Shown here: piece after piece, positions 48,337-61,104 of the stretch | How the letters are laid out: every line of letters starts with the position of its first letter | How positions within the stretch are numbered: position 1 is the first letter of the stretch | NCBI GenBank assembly: GCA_012295275.1 | Contig: CM022679.1 | Coordinates: 1,068,775-1,132,774 of the forward strand | Direction of reading: 5' to 3' | Length of the DNA stretch: 64,000 nucleotides | Source: Chrysomallon squamiferum | Lineage: Eukaryota; Mollusca; Gastropoda; Neomphalida; Peltospiridae | Notes under the pieces: generated by a model | What the model was told of the DNA's origin: nothing | Database searches by the model: none | What the model saw: only the letters and a program-made list of their open reading frames with translations | Translations under genes and position numbers: made by a program

Positions 48337-51300
48337 CGGTGTGTGTCTGTGTTTATTTGTTTATTTATTTATTTATTTATTTATTTAAGAGAGTCAGTTC
48401 TTTGAGAGTCGTTCTATAGGAGGTAGACCTATTATAAAAGGCGAGAAGCCATGGCTTGTACTCCTCGAGGCTAAGATGGTCCATGACAAATTCCTCTGGC
48501 GTGTTAAATCATACACCGTCTATTTGTGCGGTGGTTCTGTCATCAGTGACTACTGGATCCTTTCTGCCTCCCACTGCTTCAAAGACCGGTATTCAGTTCT
48601 AAAGCCACATAATTAAGTTTGATACCTAATAGTAATTATAATGTACGTACTAGTGGTTGCAGTAACGGTTGTCGTGGTGGGATTAATGGTAATGGTAGTA
48701 ATAATGGAAATTCCAGGACAGCAGTAGTGGTGGTCGTCGTCGTAGTGGTACTAATAGCAGTACTATTATTAATGGTGGTGGCTGTTGTGGTAGTAACAGT
48801 TGTAGTTGTAGTAATGGTGGTGGCGGTGATGTTAGTAATAGTAGTAGTAGTACGAATAATGATGGTGGCTGTAGTAGGGGGTGGTGGTAGCAATAATACT
48901 AGTAATACTAGTAATGGTGTGGTGGTAGTAGATATAGTAGTAATAATAGTAGTGGTATTGGTGTTAGTAGTAATGTAGTAGTCCTAGTACTGGTGGTGGT
49001 GGAACTAGTAGTGGTGGTGGTAGTGTGGGTAGTAGTAATAAAAGTAGTCTTATTAATGGTGGTGGTGGTTATAGTAGTAATAGCAGTAGTGGTAGTAATA
49101 ATGGTGTTGGTGGAGGTGGTAATGGTATTGGTGGTTGAAGTAATAATAGTAGCAGTAATAGTAGTAATAGTAGTAGTAGTAGTAATAATGGTGTTGGTGG
49201 AGGTGGTAATGGTATTGGTGGTTGAAGTAATAGTAGTAGCAGTAATAGTAGTAATAGTAGTAGTAGTAGTAATGGTGTTGGTGGAGGTGGTATGGTATTG
49301 GTAGTAGTAGTAGTAGTAATAATGGTGTTGGTGGAGGTGGTAATGGTATTGGTGGTTGAAGTAATAGTAGTAGCAGTAATAGTAGTAGCAGTAATAGTAG
49401 TAGCAGTAGTAGTAGTAGCAGTAGTAATCGTGGTCGTCGGGGGTGGTAGTTTATTGGTGGTAGTAGTTGTTACGGTAGTGTTACCGGTGGTGGTAGTAGT
49501 TGTTACGGTAGTGGTACTGGTGGTGGTAGTAGTTGTAGTAGATGTAGAAGTAGTAATAATAGTCCTAGTAGTGATGGTAGTAGTGATTCCTGTAGTACAC
49601 AAAATTAATATAAATTTGTTTTGTTCCAGACCTGAATTACGTATAGGACGATACTGGACAGTAAAACTCGCCACCATCAAACTGAAGGTAAAAACATATC
49701 AATACACAATAGTGTGTATGTACGAACTGTGTATGTAGGTATATATGCATATATATTTATACAGTTGTTGCTGACACCATGTTGCTGCCAACCTGCCGAT
49801 GATGTGGAAGTAAAAGTGGGAGTATCTGCTCATCGTCGGGGCTGGCGGCTGACTTCCCGTACCCGATTACTGACGGTCCTGGCACTAATTTGTCACAACC
49901 CAGGCTATTTTGTTCACTTGACGTCCTGGCACTAATTTGTCACAACCCAGGCTAGTTTGTTCACTTGACGGTCCTGGCACTAATTTCTCACAACCCAGGC
50001 TATTTTGTTCACTTGACGTCCTGGCACTAATTTGTCATCACCCAGGCTATTTTGTTCACTTGACGTCCTGGCACTAATTTCTCACAACCCAGGCTATTTT
50101 GTTCACTTGACGAGAAACGCGGACGTTTAGCCTTTGGCTAGAGAACCTTCAAGAAACATCGACCAGAGGGTAACCATCTCTTCCTATGAAGCACGCCGGT
50201 CATGCGTAGTTACTTTCTTCCATTAATATATGTATGTGTGTATATATATGTAGATATATAGATATATATACATATATACACACACACACGTATATATATA
50301 TATATATATATATATCTGTGCGTTTTCCTATGTCTGTGTATGTTACAACATGCTACTTATTTTCATTTATTTTCATCATCATCAAGGACGAAAAACAGGG
50401 CGTACCAAGATACTTCGGAGATAGAGTCGTACCACCTGCTTGGAACCAGTGGAACGTCCAAGCCTTACGAATTATAATGCATCCATTATATAGAGAAGGT
50501 GAGTAGTGACATGTATTCGAAATATCTACACTAGCTCTACAGTATCTTGCATCCACGTCTATATTTACATCACACATCTCTACATTAACTTACATAAACA
50601 ACTACGTTTATAGATCACATCTCTGTATTAACTTACATCATCTCTACATTAATCTGTCTGTAAATTACATACATTTATATTTACATATGATATCTCCACA
50701 TTAATTTTCGTATATATCTGTGTTTATATATCATATCTCAACATTAACTTATATACACCTCAGTCTGTACATAACTCTCTAGGGTGGAGATTATCGCTGA
50801 TTTAACACAGCGAAATCTGCACAGTTTGATTACCTTTCCCTCGTAGACCGCGACGATCTACATGAGAGAGAAAACCATTGTATCTTTGTGTTGATTTCTG
50901 ATATTACACATGTTAATCTTACGGTGCTTAATTTGACAGGTGCTACTGTTATCATTATCATACTTATTAGCAGTAGTGGTATTGTTGTTGTTGTTGTTAT
51001 TATTACTATTATCCCATTTAACATCATCATTAATACATGTATTATTATTATTATTATTATTATCACTGTTATTTAATAACTAATTAACTGATTAATTAAT
51101 TAATTTATTTAATTATTTATTCATTTATTCATTTATTTATTTGCTCTCTAATGACAAACTGAGATATTTGTTATTTTTATTTTAACTGTAACTTAGACTT
51201 TCCATTGTTGTAGTTATTTCTGTTACCGTCATTGTTGTCTGGCTCATATTGCAGACAGCAAAGATCACGACATTGCCCTTGTGCAACTGTCCAAAAGCGT

Positions 51301-52434
51301 ACCTTCTGGAGGTACAAACAGATACATCCGGAAAATAGACTTGCCGAGAAGAAATGAAATATTCCCTGTTGGTACGATGTGTTCCCTTAGTGGCTGGGGA
51401 TGTACCAGAAAAGGTTGGTTCAGTGAATCGTTATTCTCCTTCCTTTGTACAGAAGTTTGATAATGTTGAACAAATTATATCGAAAATTGTGGCACCATTA
51501 TCCAAGATGACTTCTGCTGAATAGAAAAATTATAATTTTAATGCTGTTTTCCAATTAAAGAAGTTTCAGTTCGTTTTCTATGAACGGGAATCAAACGAGA
51601 TTAAAAAAATGGATTTCATGTCTTTTGATATTTTTTAAAATGTCCTTGATCCAATTTCGCTATGAAGTAATGAAAGAACCTCCAGCTAACCGAAAGAAAA
51701 AGGTTGCTGTAAAACAAATTACTTTTTTGTTTCTTGTAGGTGGACATGCGTCACCCGTGGCACGGACAATAACAATTCCAATACTACGCAGCTCAACCTG
51801 CTATAAATTGTTTAAAAAAAACATGGAAAAGAAAGTATGTGCCGGTTACATAAACAAAGGGATTTCAGGCTGTAAAGTAAGTAAATACAGTCACATACCC
51901 CCAATACTCTCTCTCTCTCAGATGCATGCGTGCACACACACACACACACAAACAGACACACACAGACACAAGAACCAATGCTACTACAAATATAAGTTTA
52001 AACGTACGTTATCGAACTGTTATATTATTATAAGAGTTACTCTACTGCTACCAAACTCATCATGTCACTAGTGTTATATTATTATTACGATCAGTACTTT
52101 TTTTTATATTATTATAAATACGTACTGCTATCAAAAATTCACCAGTGTCACTACTGTTATATTATTATAAAAATGATTAATCCACAATCATATTAATCAG
52201 TGTCACTACTGTCATATTATTATAAAGATAATAATACTACTATCATATTAATCAGTGTGAGTTCTGCTTTGTTTTAAGGGTGACAGCGGTGGAGGTCTGG
52301 TTTGTGTAATGCACAGCAGAACTGTTGTAGTCGGCACGTTGTCGTTCGGGAGCCTCGAAAGTCCATCACAACTGCCGAACGTCTTCATAGCTGTCAGCCA
52401 GTACATGGACTGGATCAGAAGATATGTCAGATGA
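48075..52434 (+). CDS. Gene 6: S1-family serine protease, intact, 7 exons
   Basis: Exons: 48075-48120, 48390-48588, 49630-49687, 50387-50498, 51255-51413, 51740-51876, 52279-52434 (867 nt, 288 residues). All junctions are GT-AG and in frame. Signal peptide begins MIRFLLLLSLPIFPV; the propeptide ends ESR, followed by SIGG. Triad: His77 (SASHCF, unlike TAAHCF elsewhere), Asp144 (HDIAL), Ser240 (GDSGGGL). The position 189 equivalent is Ser, as in chymotrypsin, but the position 226 equivalent is Asn, which would alter the S1 pocket. Exon 4 is three bases shorter than in genes 1-5. It is the near twin of gene 7, yet differs from it at about 35 exon bases, most of them amino-acid changing. The usual AATAAA site reads AATAAT (52522). 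Confidence 0.9.
48285..48335. repeat. (GT)n in intron 1 of gene 6
   Basis: About 45 bases of GT; the matching site in gene 7 has only about 15, so it is one of the variable points between the two copies. A (TTTA)n run then leads into the exon 2 acceptor. Confidence 0.85.
48650..49590. repeat. GTA/GTG-rich VNTR in intron 2 of gene 6
   Basis: Imperfect trinucleotide sequence with a higher-order unit of roughly 80-110 bp containing GGTGTTGGTGGAGGTGGTAA, repeated about four times (49085-49420). Gene 7 has a shorter version. Val- or Thr-rich frames are artefacts. Confidence 0.88.
49871..50111. repeat. 47-bp tandem repeat in intron 3 of gene 6 (5 copies)
   Basis: Five copies of a unit beginning GTCCTGGCACTAATTTGTCA and ending TTTTGTTCACTTGAC. 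Gene 7 has four; gene 3 keeps a single related copy (about 20264-20310), so the amplification followed the split from that lineage. Confidence 0.92.
50225..50320. repeat. TA/GTAT tract in intron 3 of gene 6
   Basis: Imperfect TATATG and CACA repeats ending about 65 bases before exon 4; length differs in gene 7. Confidence 0.8.
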
Positions 52435-52559
52435 TATCATTTCCTGTCATCTGACACTGGTGCATTTCAGCCAAATTGTCATTTAAAGCCATGGAAACAA
52501 CTATAACTATTGTTTCTTTGTAATAATTGTTTTGAAATATGTTTTAAAACATATACTTT

Positions 52560-52764
52560 TTGACATTTTCAGTTATCTATCTGTCTATCTATCTATCTAT
52601 TTATCTATCTATATATATTTTTTTTCAGTAACCTATCTATCTATCTATCTGTCGATCTATATACATATATGTGTGTAAATTTAATAGATAGATAGATAGT
52701 TAGTTAGATAGATAGATAGATAGATAGATAGACAGATAGATAGATAGACTGCTGAAAATGTCAA
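52560..52764. repeat. Fold-back element with 13-bp terminal inverted repeats (copy A)
   Basis: TTGACATTTTCAG at 52560-52572 and its exact complement CTGAAAATGTCAA at 52752-52764 bound a stretch that is (TCTA)n on the left and (TAGA)n on the right, so the whole 205 bp can fold into one long hairpin. It lies about 125 bp after the gene 6 stop codon and recurs after gene 7. Genes 1-5 lack it. Confidence 0.9.
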
Positions 52765-52779
52765 CAAATATATTTTATT

Positions 52780-53533
52780 AACTGCAAACTGCCAGTTAAA
52801 GTATTCATAACGTTTTAAGAATTAAAATAATCTAAAATCAGTTTTCTGAAAATGTAGAAAGTAAGAAAAGGCGCCATCATGTGTTCACACACACACACAC
52901 ACACGCACACACACAGCCACACACACACACTCATGCATACACACAAACACACACGCGCGCACACACGCACACACACACACACACACACTCATGCATACAG
53001 ACAAACACATGCATACAGTAGGCACTTACTGTCGTGAAATGGCATAATAATAAATATCGCATCTAATGACAGTAGTTTGATCACAAGTTTGATGGGATAA
53101 TGGTTTGTTCACAATCGATACGGACAAACATATTACTTTTTCACTTGAAATTGTATCTCATAGGAAAAACAAAACTATTTGCTGATGTGCGACAAAGTGT
53201 GAACTACGTCACGAAAATAACACTTCGGACAGTTAGTGTAACACAAATATAGTCGCAAGTCAGGAACACTCGGTCACAGCGTTTTGCAGACACAAACCTT
53301 TCTAACACTATGGCCTCGTTCTGACATACCTACTGTGGCGTCGTATTTCGTTATTAATTAAGACCGGATAGGAGAAGGGAACAAAAATCGAAATGAAAAA
53401 CAAAACAAATACCATAAAATTTTGAAATATGATGAATATATGTATTGAAAAAGTAACAGTTTAAAGACAGGTTCAGTTGAAAAAAAAAAAAAATAATAAT
53501 AATAATAAAAATAAAAAAAAAAAAAAAAAAAAA

Positions 53534-53581
<48 letters not shown>

Positions 53582-53640
53582 AATAAATAAATAAATCAGT
53601 AAATTTACACATCATTTGAAAGCACACCAAAGGCGCGCTG
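52780..53640. other. Spacer after gene 6
   Basis: Shared spacer module near 52785-52830, (CA)n at about 52886-52992, then the 53010-53370 block that ends the visible overlap with copy B. An A-rich/(AAT)n run lies at about 53480-53600. Confidence 0.65.
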
Positions 53641-53701
53641 TGTTATGTAAAAGTAATCGTAAAACCTGACCACGTCACTTGTTTACTTCATCATCGTCAG
53701 C

Positions 53702-53747
53702 ATGATTCGTTTTCTCCGTTTTCTGAGTCTTCAGATTTTTCCAGTGG
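53702..53747 (+). pseudogene. Orphan exon 1 with intact frame and donor
   Basis: 46 nt encoding MIRFLRFLSLQIFPV with the family donor GGTAAGAAAGTG and family-like downstream sequence to about 53880. The upstream promoter block is cut short (CGTAAAACCTG where TATAAAA-CTGG is expected). No exon 2 follows: the sequence runs into an inverted segment and then duplication copy B. Confidence 0.82.
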
Positions 53748-53879
53748 GTAAGAAAGTGTTTCTCTGAAGCAGACCTAGCTGTAACTTACTGTAGATAGTC
53801 TGTGAATGAAAATTATTTAGACGGGTAACGTTGTGAGTGACAAGAAGCTGTAGTGATCCTAACTGATCCATATATGAAA

Positions 53880-54775
53880 CATTGTTTAACCTTCCAGTTA
53901 ATCACTGGAATCACTGTCATTCTCTTGACAAATATATCCACTTCTTTTAAAACAGAAAAAACAGAGAAAATATATAAAAAGAATATACATTTTTGTTAGC
54001 TATAATTCTTTGTTTTCGTCAGTAAGAAAAATAAATATTCACATCGAGACACATATCATAGAAAACACTAACATAATAACACTAATGTTGTTATTTTGGC
54101 ATGGAAGACTGGAATGACATCATAACAGCTTCAAAACAGCCTCATTATCGTTACATCCAAGTTCTTTCAGTGTGTGTTGATGACGGAAATTTATAAGTCG
54201 ATAGATCATTTTTACCTGTTTCTCTGGTTCGGTTTATTTTCGGATTTTCAATCATTTTTTTATAAGAATTTTCACCTAATTGATGTTTGATTTGATTATG
54301 CTTTTAAACATATGGCAAATTTACGTAAAATTTAGAGTTTGGGAATTCGCCATTTCCGAAAAAAATTGGCGTTAGCAATGTTAATGAATAGATGTGATGT
54401 AGATTTTATATAATATTTTATTTATTCATGTTGTGTACTTTCTACCTGTGTGTCTGTCTTTTAATATTTCAAAATTAATACGAAGAAACAATAAAATTTG
54501 ATTGACTTAAACTTTTACTGAAGTGAAACTTTATTGAGATGTGAAATTTCCTGTCACCCACTGCGTAATACCTGTTCCTTTTTCTACAAACCAGCGAGGC
54601 ACCGCTGTGTGAAATCGATATAGGAAAAATATGAAAAAACAGAACTATTAGTATTATAGCAGTATTATCATTTTTTATAATGTATACGTTAGTGACACTG
54701 ATTAGTATTATAGCAGTATTATCATTTTTATAATGTATAAGTTAGTGACACTGATTAGTATTATAGCAGTATTAT
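53880..54775 (-). pseudogene. Inverted spacer, exon 7 and intron 6 fragment
   Basis: On the minus strand, 54180-54540 matches spacer after gene 1 (9420-9640: TACAGGTAGAGAGTAT, CCGAAAATAAACCGAACCAG). Near 54551-54611 a decayed exon 7 reads SGASLVCRKRNRYYAVG, keeping the Ser lost in the other inverted copies. Intron 6-like repeats follow at 54640-54775. The orientation is opposite to the genes on both sides. Confidence 0.78.
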
Positions 54776-56339
54776 CATTTTACTGGATGACGTCATTATA
54801 GAAAAATATCACACACACACAGCCATATAAAAAAAACAAAAAACAAATAGAACGATGAAGATAGAGAAAAGGAAGTTAGTACGACTGATTATTATTGATA
54901 TAAGTGGAAAGAAGTAAAATAAGATAAACATCTTTAGTATGAAACCAATATATTATTGAAATCATCAATTAGGAAAAAAAACAACAACACAAGTTTAGAT
55001 TTAGAGATGTTTGTGATTGATCAATTATTGCCAGAAAAAAAAAAAATAAAAAATAAAAATCTATAGACATATTTTGCTGTAAACTGGCAGTTAAAGTGAT
55101 CATGACTTTGTAAGAATTAAAACAATCAAAGAAAGTGGAAATGATCGTAAAACAGCTTTGAGTGCCAACGAAAATGTTTCAGAAGGTAGGAAAATGCGGC
55201 GTCGTGCGTTCTCACATACACATGCACAAAGTAAACACTTCACTGCCATGAAATAATAATAAATAACGCATCAAATGACAGTATTTTGAGCACAATTTTG
55301 ATGAGATAACGGTTTGTTTACAATCGACCAAATCATATTATTTTCCCAAAGGCTAGAAAGAACCGTTAGCGCTCAGTAGTTTGATTATATTACTAAATCA
55401 CTGAAAGTAGTTTGATTATATTACTAAATCACTGAAAGTAGTTTGATTATATTACTAAATCACTAAAGTGACTTTATTCTGGGAAAACATGGACGAGCAA
55501 CAACACTGGGAACTTGGATAACAAGTGACAGTCAATTTTGACATCCTTGCTGGAAAAGATCCTAACAAAACTGTTGTCCGGGTTTCAATCACTTCAGTAA
55601 AATGTTATTGTTTGTTTGTATGAAACATTTGAAGATAGACACACAGGTAGAAAGTAAGTACACAACATGAATAAATAAAATATTATTTAAAATCTACATC
55701 ACGTATCTTCATTAGCATTGCTAACGCCCATTTTGTTTTCGGAAATGGCGAACACCCAAATTTAAAAAAAAAAAAAAAAAAAATATTGTCAGAGTTTCAC
55801 TCGTCTGCGTGTTTTAGCACTTTTCCGTGCTGTTTTTCTGTTGAAATTGCTTCTCATATGAAAACAAAACTAGTATGCTGATGTTTCGCAAAATGTGAAC
55901 TATATCACGAAAGTGTCCGCTTTCTAAACTTTTAGACAGTTAGTGTAACACAAATATAGTCACTGACACGGAGGCAATGAAAAAATGGCTCACAGCGTTT
56001 TAAAGAAGAAGAAGAAGAACTAAATAAAATAAATCGAATAACGTCATATACTTGTCGTCTGTCACATTTCATTACATTTTCACAATAAAAGTTTAAATCA
56101 ATAAAATGTTATTGTTTCTTCGTATCAATTTTGAAACATTTAAAGACAGCACTACAGGTAGAGAGTATACAACATGAGTAAATGAAAACTTATTTTTAAT
56201 GTACATCAGCCGCATTTTAATTTAATCTGCAAACGTACATCATATATCTTGTTTTTTGCAACGTTAATAAACGATACCACTCCTTTTCTTGAAATGACGA
56301 ATTAGTTAACTTAGAATGTTACGCATATTTACCATATGT

Positions 56340-57970
56340 ATAAAAGATGGATGGATATAGCAGCGAATATTCTGTTGTCTTCAGTAGGTCTGATCAGGAT
56401 TTGCATACAAACAGTATTCAGGAGCAGACTGGCAAAGTCGAAAATAGTCGTAGCAGTAGTAGCGCCTGTAGTAATAGTCGCAGCAGTAGTAGCGCCTGTA
56501 GTAATAGTCGCAGCAGTAGTAGTGCCTGTAGTAATAGTCGTAGCAGTAGTAATAGTCGCAGCAGTAGTATTAGTCGCAGCAGTAGTAGTGCCTGTAGTAA
56601 TAGTCGTAGCAGTAGTAATAGTCGCAGCAGTAGTAATAGTCGCAGCAGTAGTAGTGCCTGTAGTAATAGTCGTAGCAGTAGTAGTGCCTGTAGTAATAGT
56701 CGCAGCAGTAGTAGTGCCTGTAGTAATAGTCGCAGCAGTAGTAATAGTCGTAGCAGTAGTAGTGCCTGTAGTAATAGTCATAGCAGTAGTAGTGCCTGTA
56801 GTAATAGTCGCAGCAGTAGTAGTGCCTGTAGCAATAGTCGTAGCAGTAATACTGGTAGTAATAGTCGCAGCAATAGTAGTGCCTGTAGTAATAACTGCAG
56901 CAGTAGTAGTGCCTGTAGTAATAGTCGTAGCAGTAGTAGTAGAAGCCAGCTAAATAAAATTAGTCGCAGCAGTAGTAGTGCCTGTAGTAATAGTCGCAGC
57001 AGTAGTAGTGCCTGCAGCAGTAGTACCTTTAATAGTCGCAGCAATAAAGTAGTGCCTGTAGTAGTAATAGTCGTAGCAGTAGTAGTGCCTGTAGTAATAG
57101 TCGCAGCAGTAGTAGTGCCTGTAGTAATAGTCGCAGCAAGTAGTAGTGGTAGCAGTAGTAGTGCCTGTAGTAATAGTCGTAGCAGTAGTAGTGCCTGTAG
57201 TAATAGTCGCAGCAGTAGTAGTGCCTGTAGTAATAGTCGTAGCAGTAGTAGTGCCTGTAGTAATAGTCGCAGCAGTAGTAGTGCCTGTAGTAATAGTCGC
57301 AGCAGTAGTAGTGCCTGTAGTAATAGTCGCAGCAGTAGTAATAGTCGCCAGTAGTAAGTAATCGCAGCAGTAGTAGTGCCTGTAGTAATAGTCGTAGCAG
57401 TAGTAGTGCCTGTAGTAATAGTCGCAGCAGTAGTAGTGCCTGTAGTAATAGTCGTAGCAATAGTAGTGCCTGTAGTAATAGTCGCAGCAGTAGTAGTGCC
57501 TGTAGTAATAGTCGCAGCAGTAGTAGTGCCTGTAGTAATAGTCGCAGCAGTAATACTGGTAGTAATACCACTGGTTGTAGGTGTAGTACTAACATTACTG
57601 GTACTAGTAGTAGTAGTAATTGTACTGGTAGTACTACTAGTAGTAGTAGTCATAGTAATGGTAGTCGTGGAGATAGTAGTAGAAAAAGTAGTATTAGTGG
57701 TAACAGTAGTAATTATAGAACTACTAGAGTTCTAGTAATGGTTGTTGTGGTGATAGTAATAGTGGTAGTAGTAGTAGTAGTAATGGTGCTGACGGTGGTG
57801 GAAATGATATTGAGGTAGTAGTTGTTATAGTAGTAGTAATAATAGCAGTAGTAGTAATGGCTGTGGTAATAGTGGTAGTAGTGGTAGTTGCAGTAAACAA
57901 AATTAATGTCAAATTTATTTCTCCGAGTGCTCAGTTAAAACTACCAGTAAGACTCTCCAGTGAAGATGAA
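56340..57970 (+). pseudogene. Paralogue remnant: intron 2 plus decayed exon 3 (copy B)
   Basis: Counterpart of 44630-46810. The exon 3 relic is at 57928-57970 after CTCCGAG, with the same deletion. Confidence 0.8.
56440..57565. repeat. 30-bp VNTR in intron 2 remnant (copy B)
   Basis: About 1.1 kb, roughly 0.5 kb shorter than in copy A. It contains small indels (near 56950, 57035, 57140, 57350) that shift frame, so the long frames of copy A are broken here. That argues strongly against coding. Confidence 0.93.
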
Positions 57971-58382
57971 AACCAAAACAGTACACAATACTGTGTGTCT
58001 GTCTGTGTGTTTATTTATGTATGGACATATGTGTATCAGTATTTGTATTTGGAGTTTGCGATTTTGAATATTCTCTTACGTACGTCTGAATAGACTCTGC
58101 ACATAGACAACCTTAAAAGAAAGGTTGCTCAATAACTGGAGGGTAATCATTTTTTTTTTTTTTTTTTTTGCATCTGTTCTTTTTGTGCGAAATCTGCCAC
58201 AGGCAAGTGTGTAGTTTAGGATATGAATATTCTGTGTCTTATGTACGTCTGAATAGACCCTGCACATAGACAATGTTATATATATATAATCCAGTGAATA
58301 TAAGTTTTCGTGATATTTATTTTCTTTTATTTAAATAAAAATTTCTCTGAAATGAAGCAGTATCAGATGAAAGGAAATTACA

Positions 58383-58530
58383 TCATCTGACAAACCTTCT
58401 GATAAAAGCAGTGTAGCCGCTTTCAGTTATAAACACAACCGGCAACTCCCCTGAATACTTCAGACGACAACGTGTCGGCTACGACATATTTCTTCCTCTT
58501 TCAACAAACCAGAGCTCCACCGCCGTCACC
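58383..58530 (-). pseudogene. Inverted exon 7 remnant, copy 3
   Basis: Minus strand, GDGGGALVC, 148 bp, same frameshift as copies 1 and 2. Confidence 0.88.
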
Positions 58531-58544
58531 CTTAAAATAATAAA

Positions 58545-58880
58545 ACAGTTCTGACACTGATTAACTTCTAGTAGCATTATCTTTTTTATAATAATATAAC
58601 AGTAGTGACTCTGATTAATTTCTAGTAGCATTATCTTTTTTATAATAATATAACAGTAGTGACTCTGATTAATTTCTAGTAGCATTATCTTTTTTATAAT
58701 AATATAACGATAAAGACACTGATTGATATGATAGTAGTATTATCATATTTATAATAATGTAACAGTAGTGACAATAATTAATGTGATAATAGTATTATCA
58801 TTTTGATAATAGTGTAACAGAAGTCACACTGACAAAAATGACAGTGGTATTATCAATTTTATAAAAATGTAACAGTAGTG
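58545..58880 (-). repeat. Inverted intron 6 repeat array, copy 3
   Basis: Like copy 2 but with one fewer ATTAATTTCTAGTAGCATTA unit. Confidence 0.85.
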
Positions 58881-59122
58881 ACACCAGTCTAAACAATTTC
58901 AGAGAAACTCTACAATATAATTATGAAATGTACGTATTGTTTATATTCCCTGTCTATCTATCTGTCTGTCTATCTGAATAAATAAATATGATGTGTTTGC
59001 GTGTATGTGTAAGTGGGCAGAGTACGTATTTGTTTCTGTTTTTCCTAAACATAAGCCGCATACAGATATCGACGTCATCACTAAACACACCTACATACAC
59101 TCTTAGTTACGTAACAGGTGAC

Positions 59123-59129
59123 TATAAAA
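59123..59129 (+). promoter_or_regulatory. TATA box of gene 7
   Basis: TATAAAA 51 bases upstream of the ATG; the surrounding promoter block is identical to that of gene 6. Confidence 0.7.
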
Positions 59130-59173
59130 CTGGCACAACCCGTACCACGTCACTTGTTTACTTCATCGTCAGC

Positions 59174-61066
59174 ATGATTCGTTTTCTCCTTCTTCTGAGT
59201 CTTCCGATTTTTCCAGTGGGTAAGAAAGTGTTTCTCTGAAGCAGACCAAGCTGTAACTTACTGTAGATAGTCTGTGAATGAAAATTATTTATTTAGACGG
59301 GTAACGTTGTGAGTGACAAGAAGCTGTAGAGACCCTAACTGATCCATATATGAAAAATATATCAGTTTTGTCATAGCTAAAAGTTCAGTGTCTGTGTGTG
59401 TGTGTGTGTATCGGTCTGTGTCTGTGTTTATTTGTTTATTTATTTATTTATTTACTTATTTATTTATTTATTTATTTATTTAAGAGAGTCAATTCTTTGA
59501 AAGTCGTTCTATAGGAGGTAGACCTATTATAAAAGGCGAGAAGCCATGGCTTGTACTCCTCGAGGCTAAGATGGTCCATGACAGATTCCTCTGGCATGTT
59601 AAATCATACACCGTCTATTTCTGCAGTGGTTCTGTCATCAGTGACTACTGGATCCTTTCTGCCTCCCACTGCTTCGAAGACCGGTATTCAGTTCTAAAGC
59701 CACATAATTAAGTTTGATACCTAATAGTAATTATAATGTACGTACTAGTGGTTGCAGTAACGGTTGTCGTGGTGGTATTAATGGTAATGGTAGTAAAAAT
59801 GGAAATTCCAGGACAGCAGTAGTGGTGGTCGTCGTCGTAGTGGTACTAATAGGAGTACTATTATTAATGGTGGTGGCTGTTGTGGTAGTAACAGTTGTAG
59901 TAGTACGAATAATGATGGTGGTTGTAGTAGTGGGGGAGGTGGTAGCAATAATACTAGTAATACTAGTAATGGTGTGGTGGTAGTAGATATAGTAGTAATA
60001 ATAGTAGTGGTATTGGTGTTAGTAGTAATGTAGTAGTAATCTAGTACTGGTGGTGGTAGAACTAGTAGTGGTGGTGGTAGTGTGGGTAGTAGTAATAAAA
60101 GTAGTCTTATTAATGGTGGTGGTGGTTATAGTAGTAATAGCAGTAGTAGTAGTAGTAATGGTGTTGGTGGGTGGATTGGTGGTAATGGTATTGGTGGTTG
60201 AAATAGTAATAATAGTAGTAGTAATAGTAGTAGTAGTAGTAATAGTAGTAGTAGTAGCAGTAATAGTAGTAGCAGTAGTAATCGTGGTCGTTGGGGGTGG
60301 TAGTTTATTGGTGGTAGTAGTTGTTACGGTAGTGTTACTGGTGGTGGTAGTAGTTGTAGTAGATGTAGAAGTAGTAATAATAGTCCTAGTAGTGTTCATA
60401 GTGGTAGTGATGGTAGTAGTGATAGTTGTAGTACAAAAATTAATATAAATTTGTTTTGTTCCAGACCTGAATTACGTATAGGACGATACTGGACAGTAAA
60501 ACTCGCCACCATCAAACTGAAGGTAAAAACATATCAATACACAATAGTGTGTATGTACGAACTGTGTATGTAGGTATATATGTATATATATTTATACAGT
60601 TGTTGCTGACACCATGTTGCTGCCAACCTGCCGATGATGTGGAAGTAAAAGTGGGAGTATCTGCTCATCGTCGGGGCTGGCGGCTGACTTCCCGTACCCG
60701 ATTACTGACGGTCCTGGCACTAATTTGTCACAACCCAGGCTAGTTTGTTCACTTGACGTCCTAGCACTAATTTGTCACAACCCAGGCTATTTTGTTCACT
60801 TGACGTCCTGGCACTAATTTGTCACAACCCAGGCTATTTTGTTCACTTGACGTCCTGGCACTAATTTGTCACAACCCAGGCTATTTTGTTCACTTGACGA
60901 CAAACGCGGACGTTTAGCCTTTGGCAAGAGAACCTTCAAGAAACATCGATCAGAGGGTAACCATCTCTTCCTATGAAGCACGCCGGTCATGCGTAGTTAC
61001 TTTCTTCCATTAATATATGTATGTGTGTATATATATGTAGATATATAGATATATATATATATATAT

Positions 61067-61104
<38 letters not shown>

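Larger units (their letters stand above)
43047..54775. repeat. Tandem segmental duplication, copy A
   Basis: Starting at ATTTTACTGGATGACGTCAT (about 43047), the sequence recurs from 54776 in the same order and orientation, giving a period of about 11.7 kb. It contains the paralogue remnant with the 30-bp VNTR, the inverted exon 7, gene 6, an orphan exon 1 and an inverted end segment. Confidence 0.9.

Noticed and set aside
48619-49738. Val-rich and Thr-rich ORFs
   Set aside because: They are the GTA/GTG trinucleotide tract of intron 2 in gene 6, lying between well-defined exons 2 and 3.
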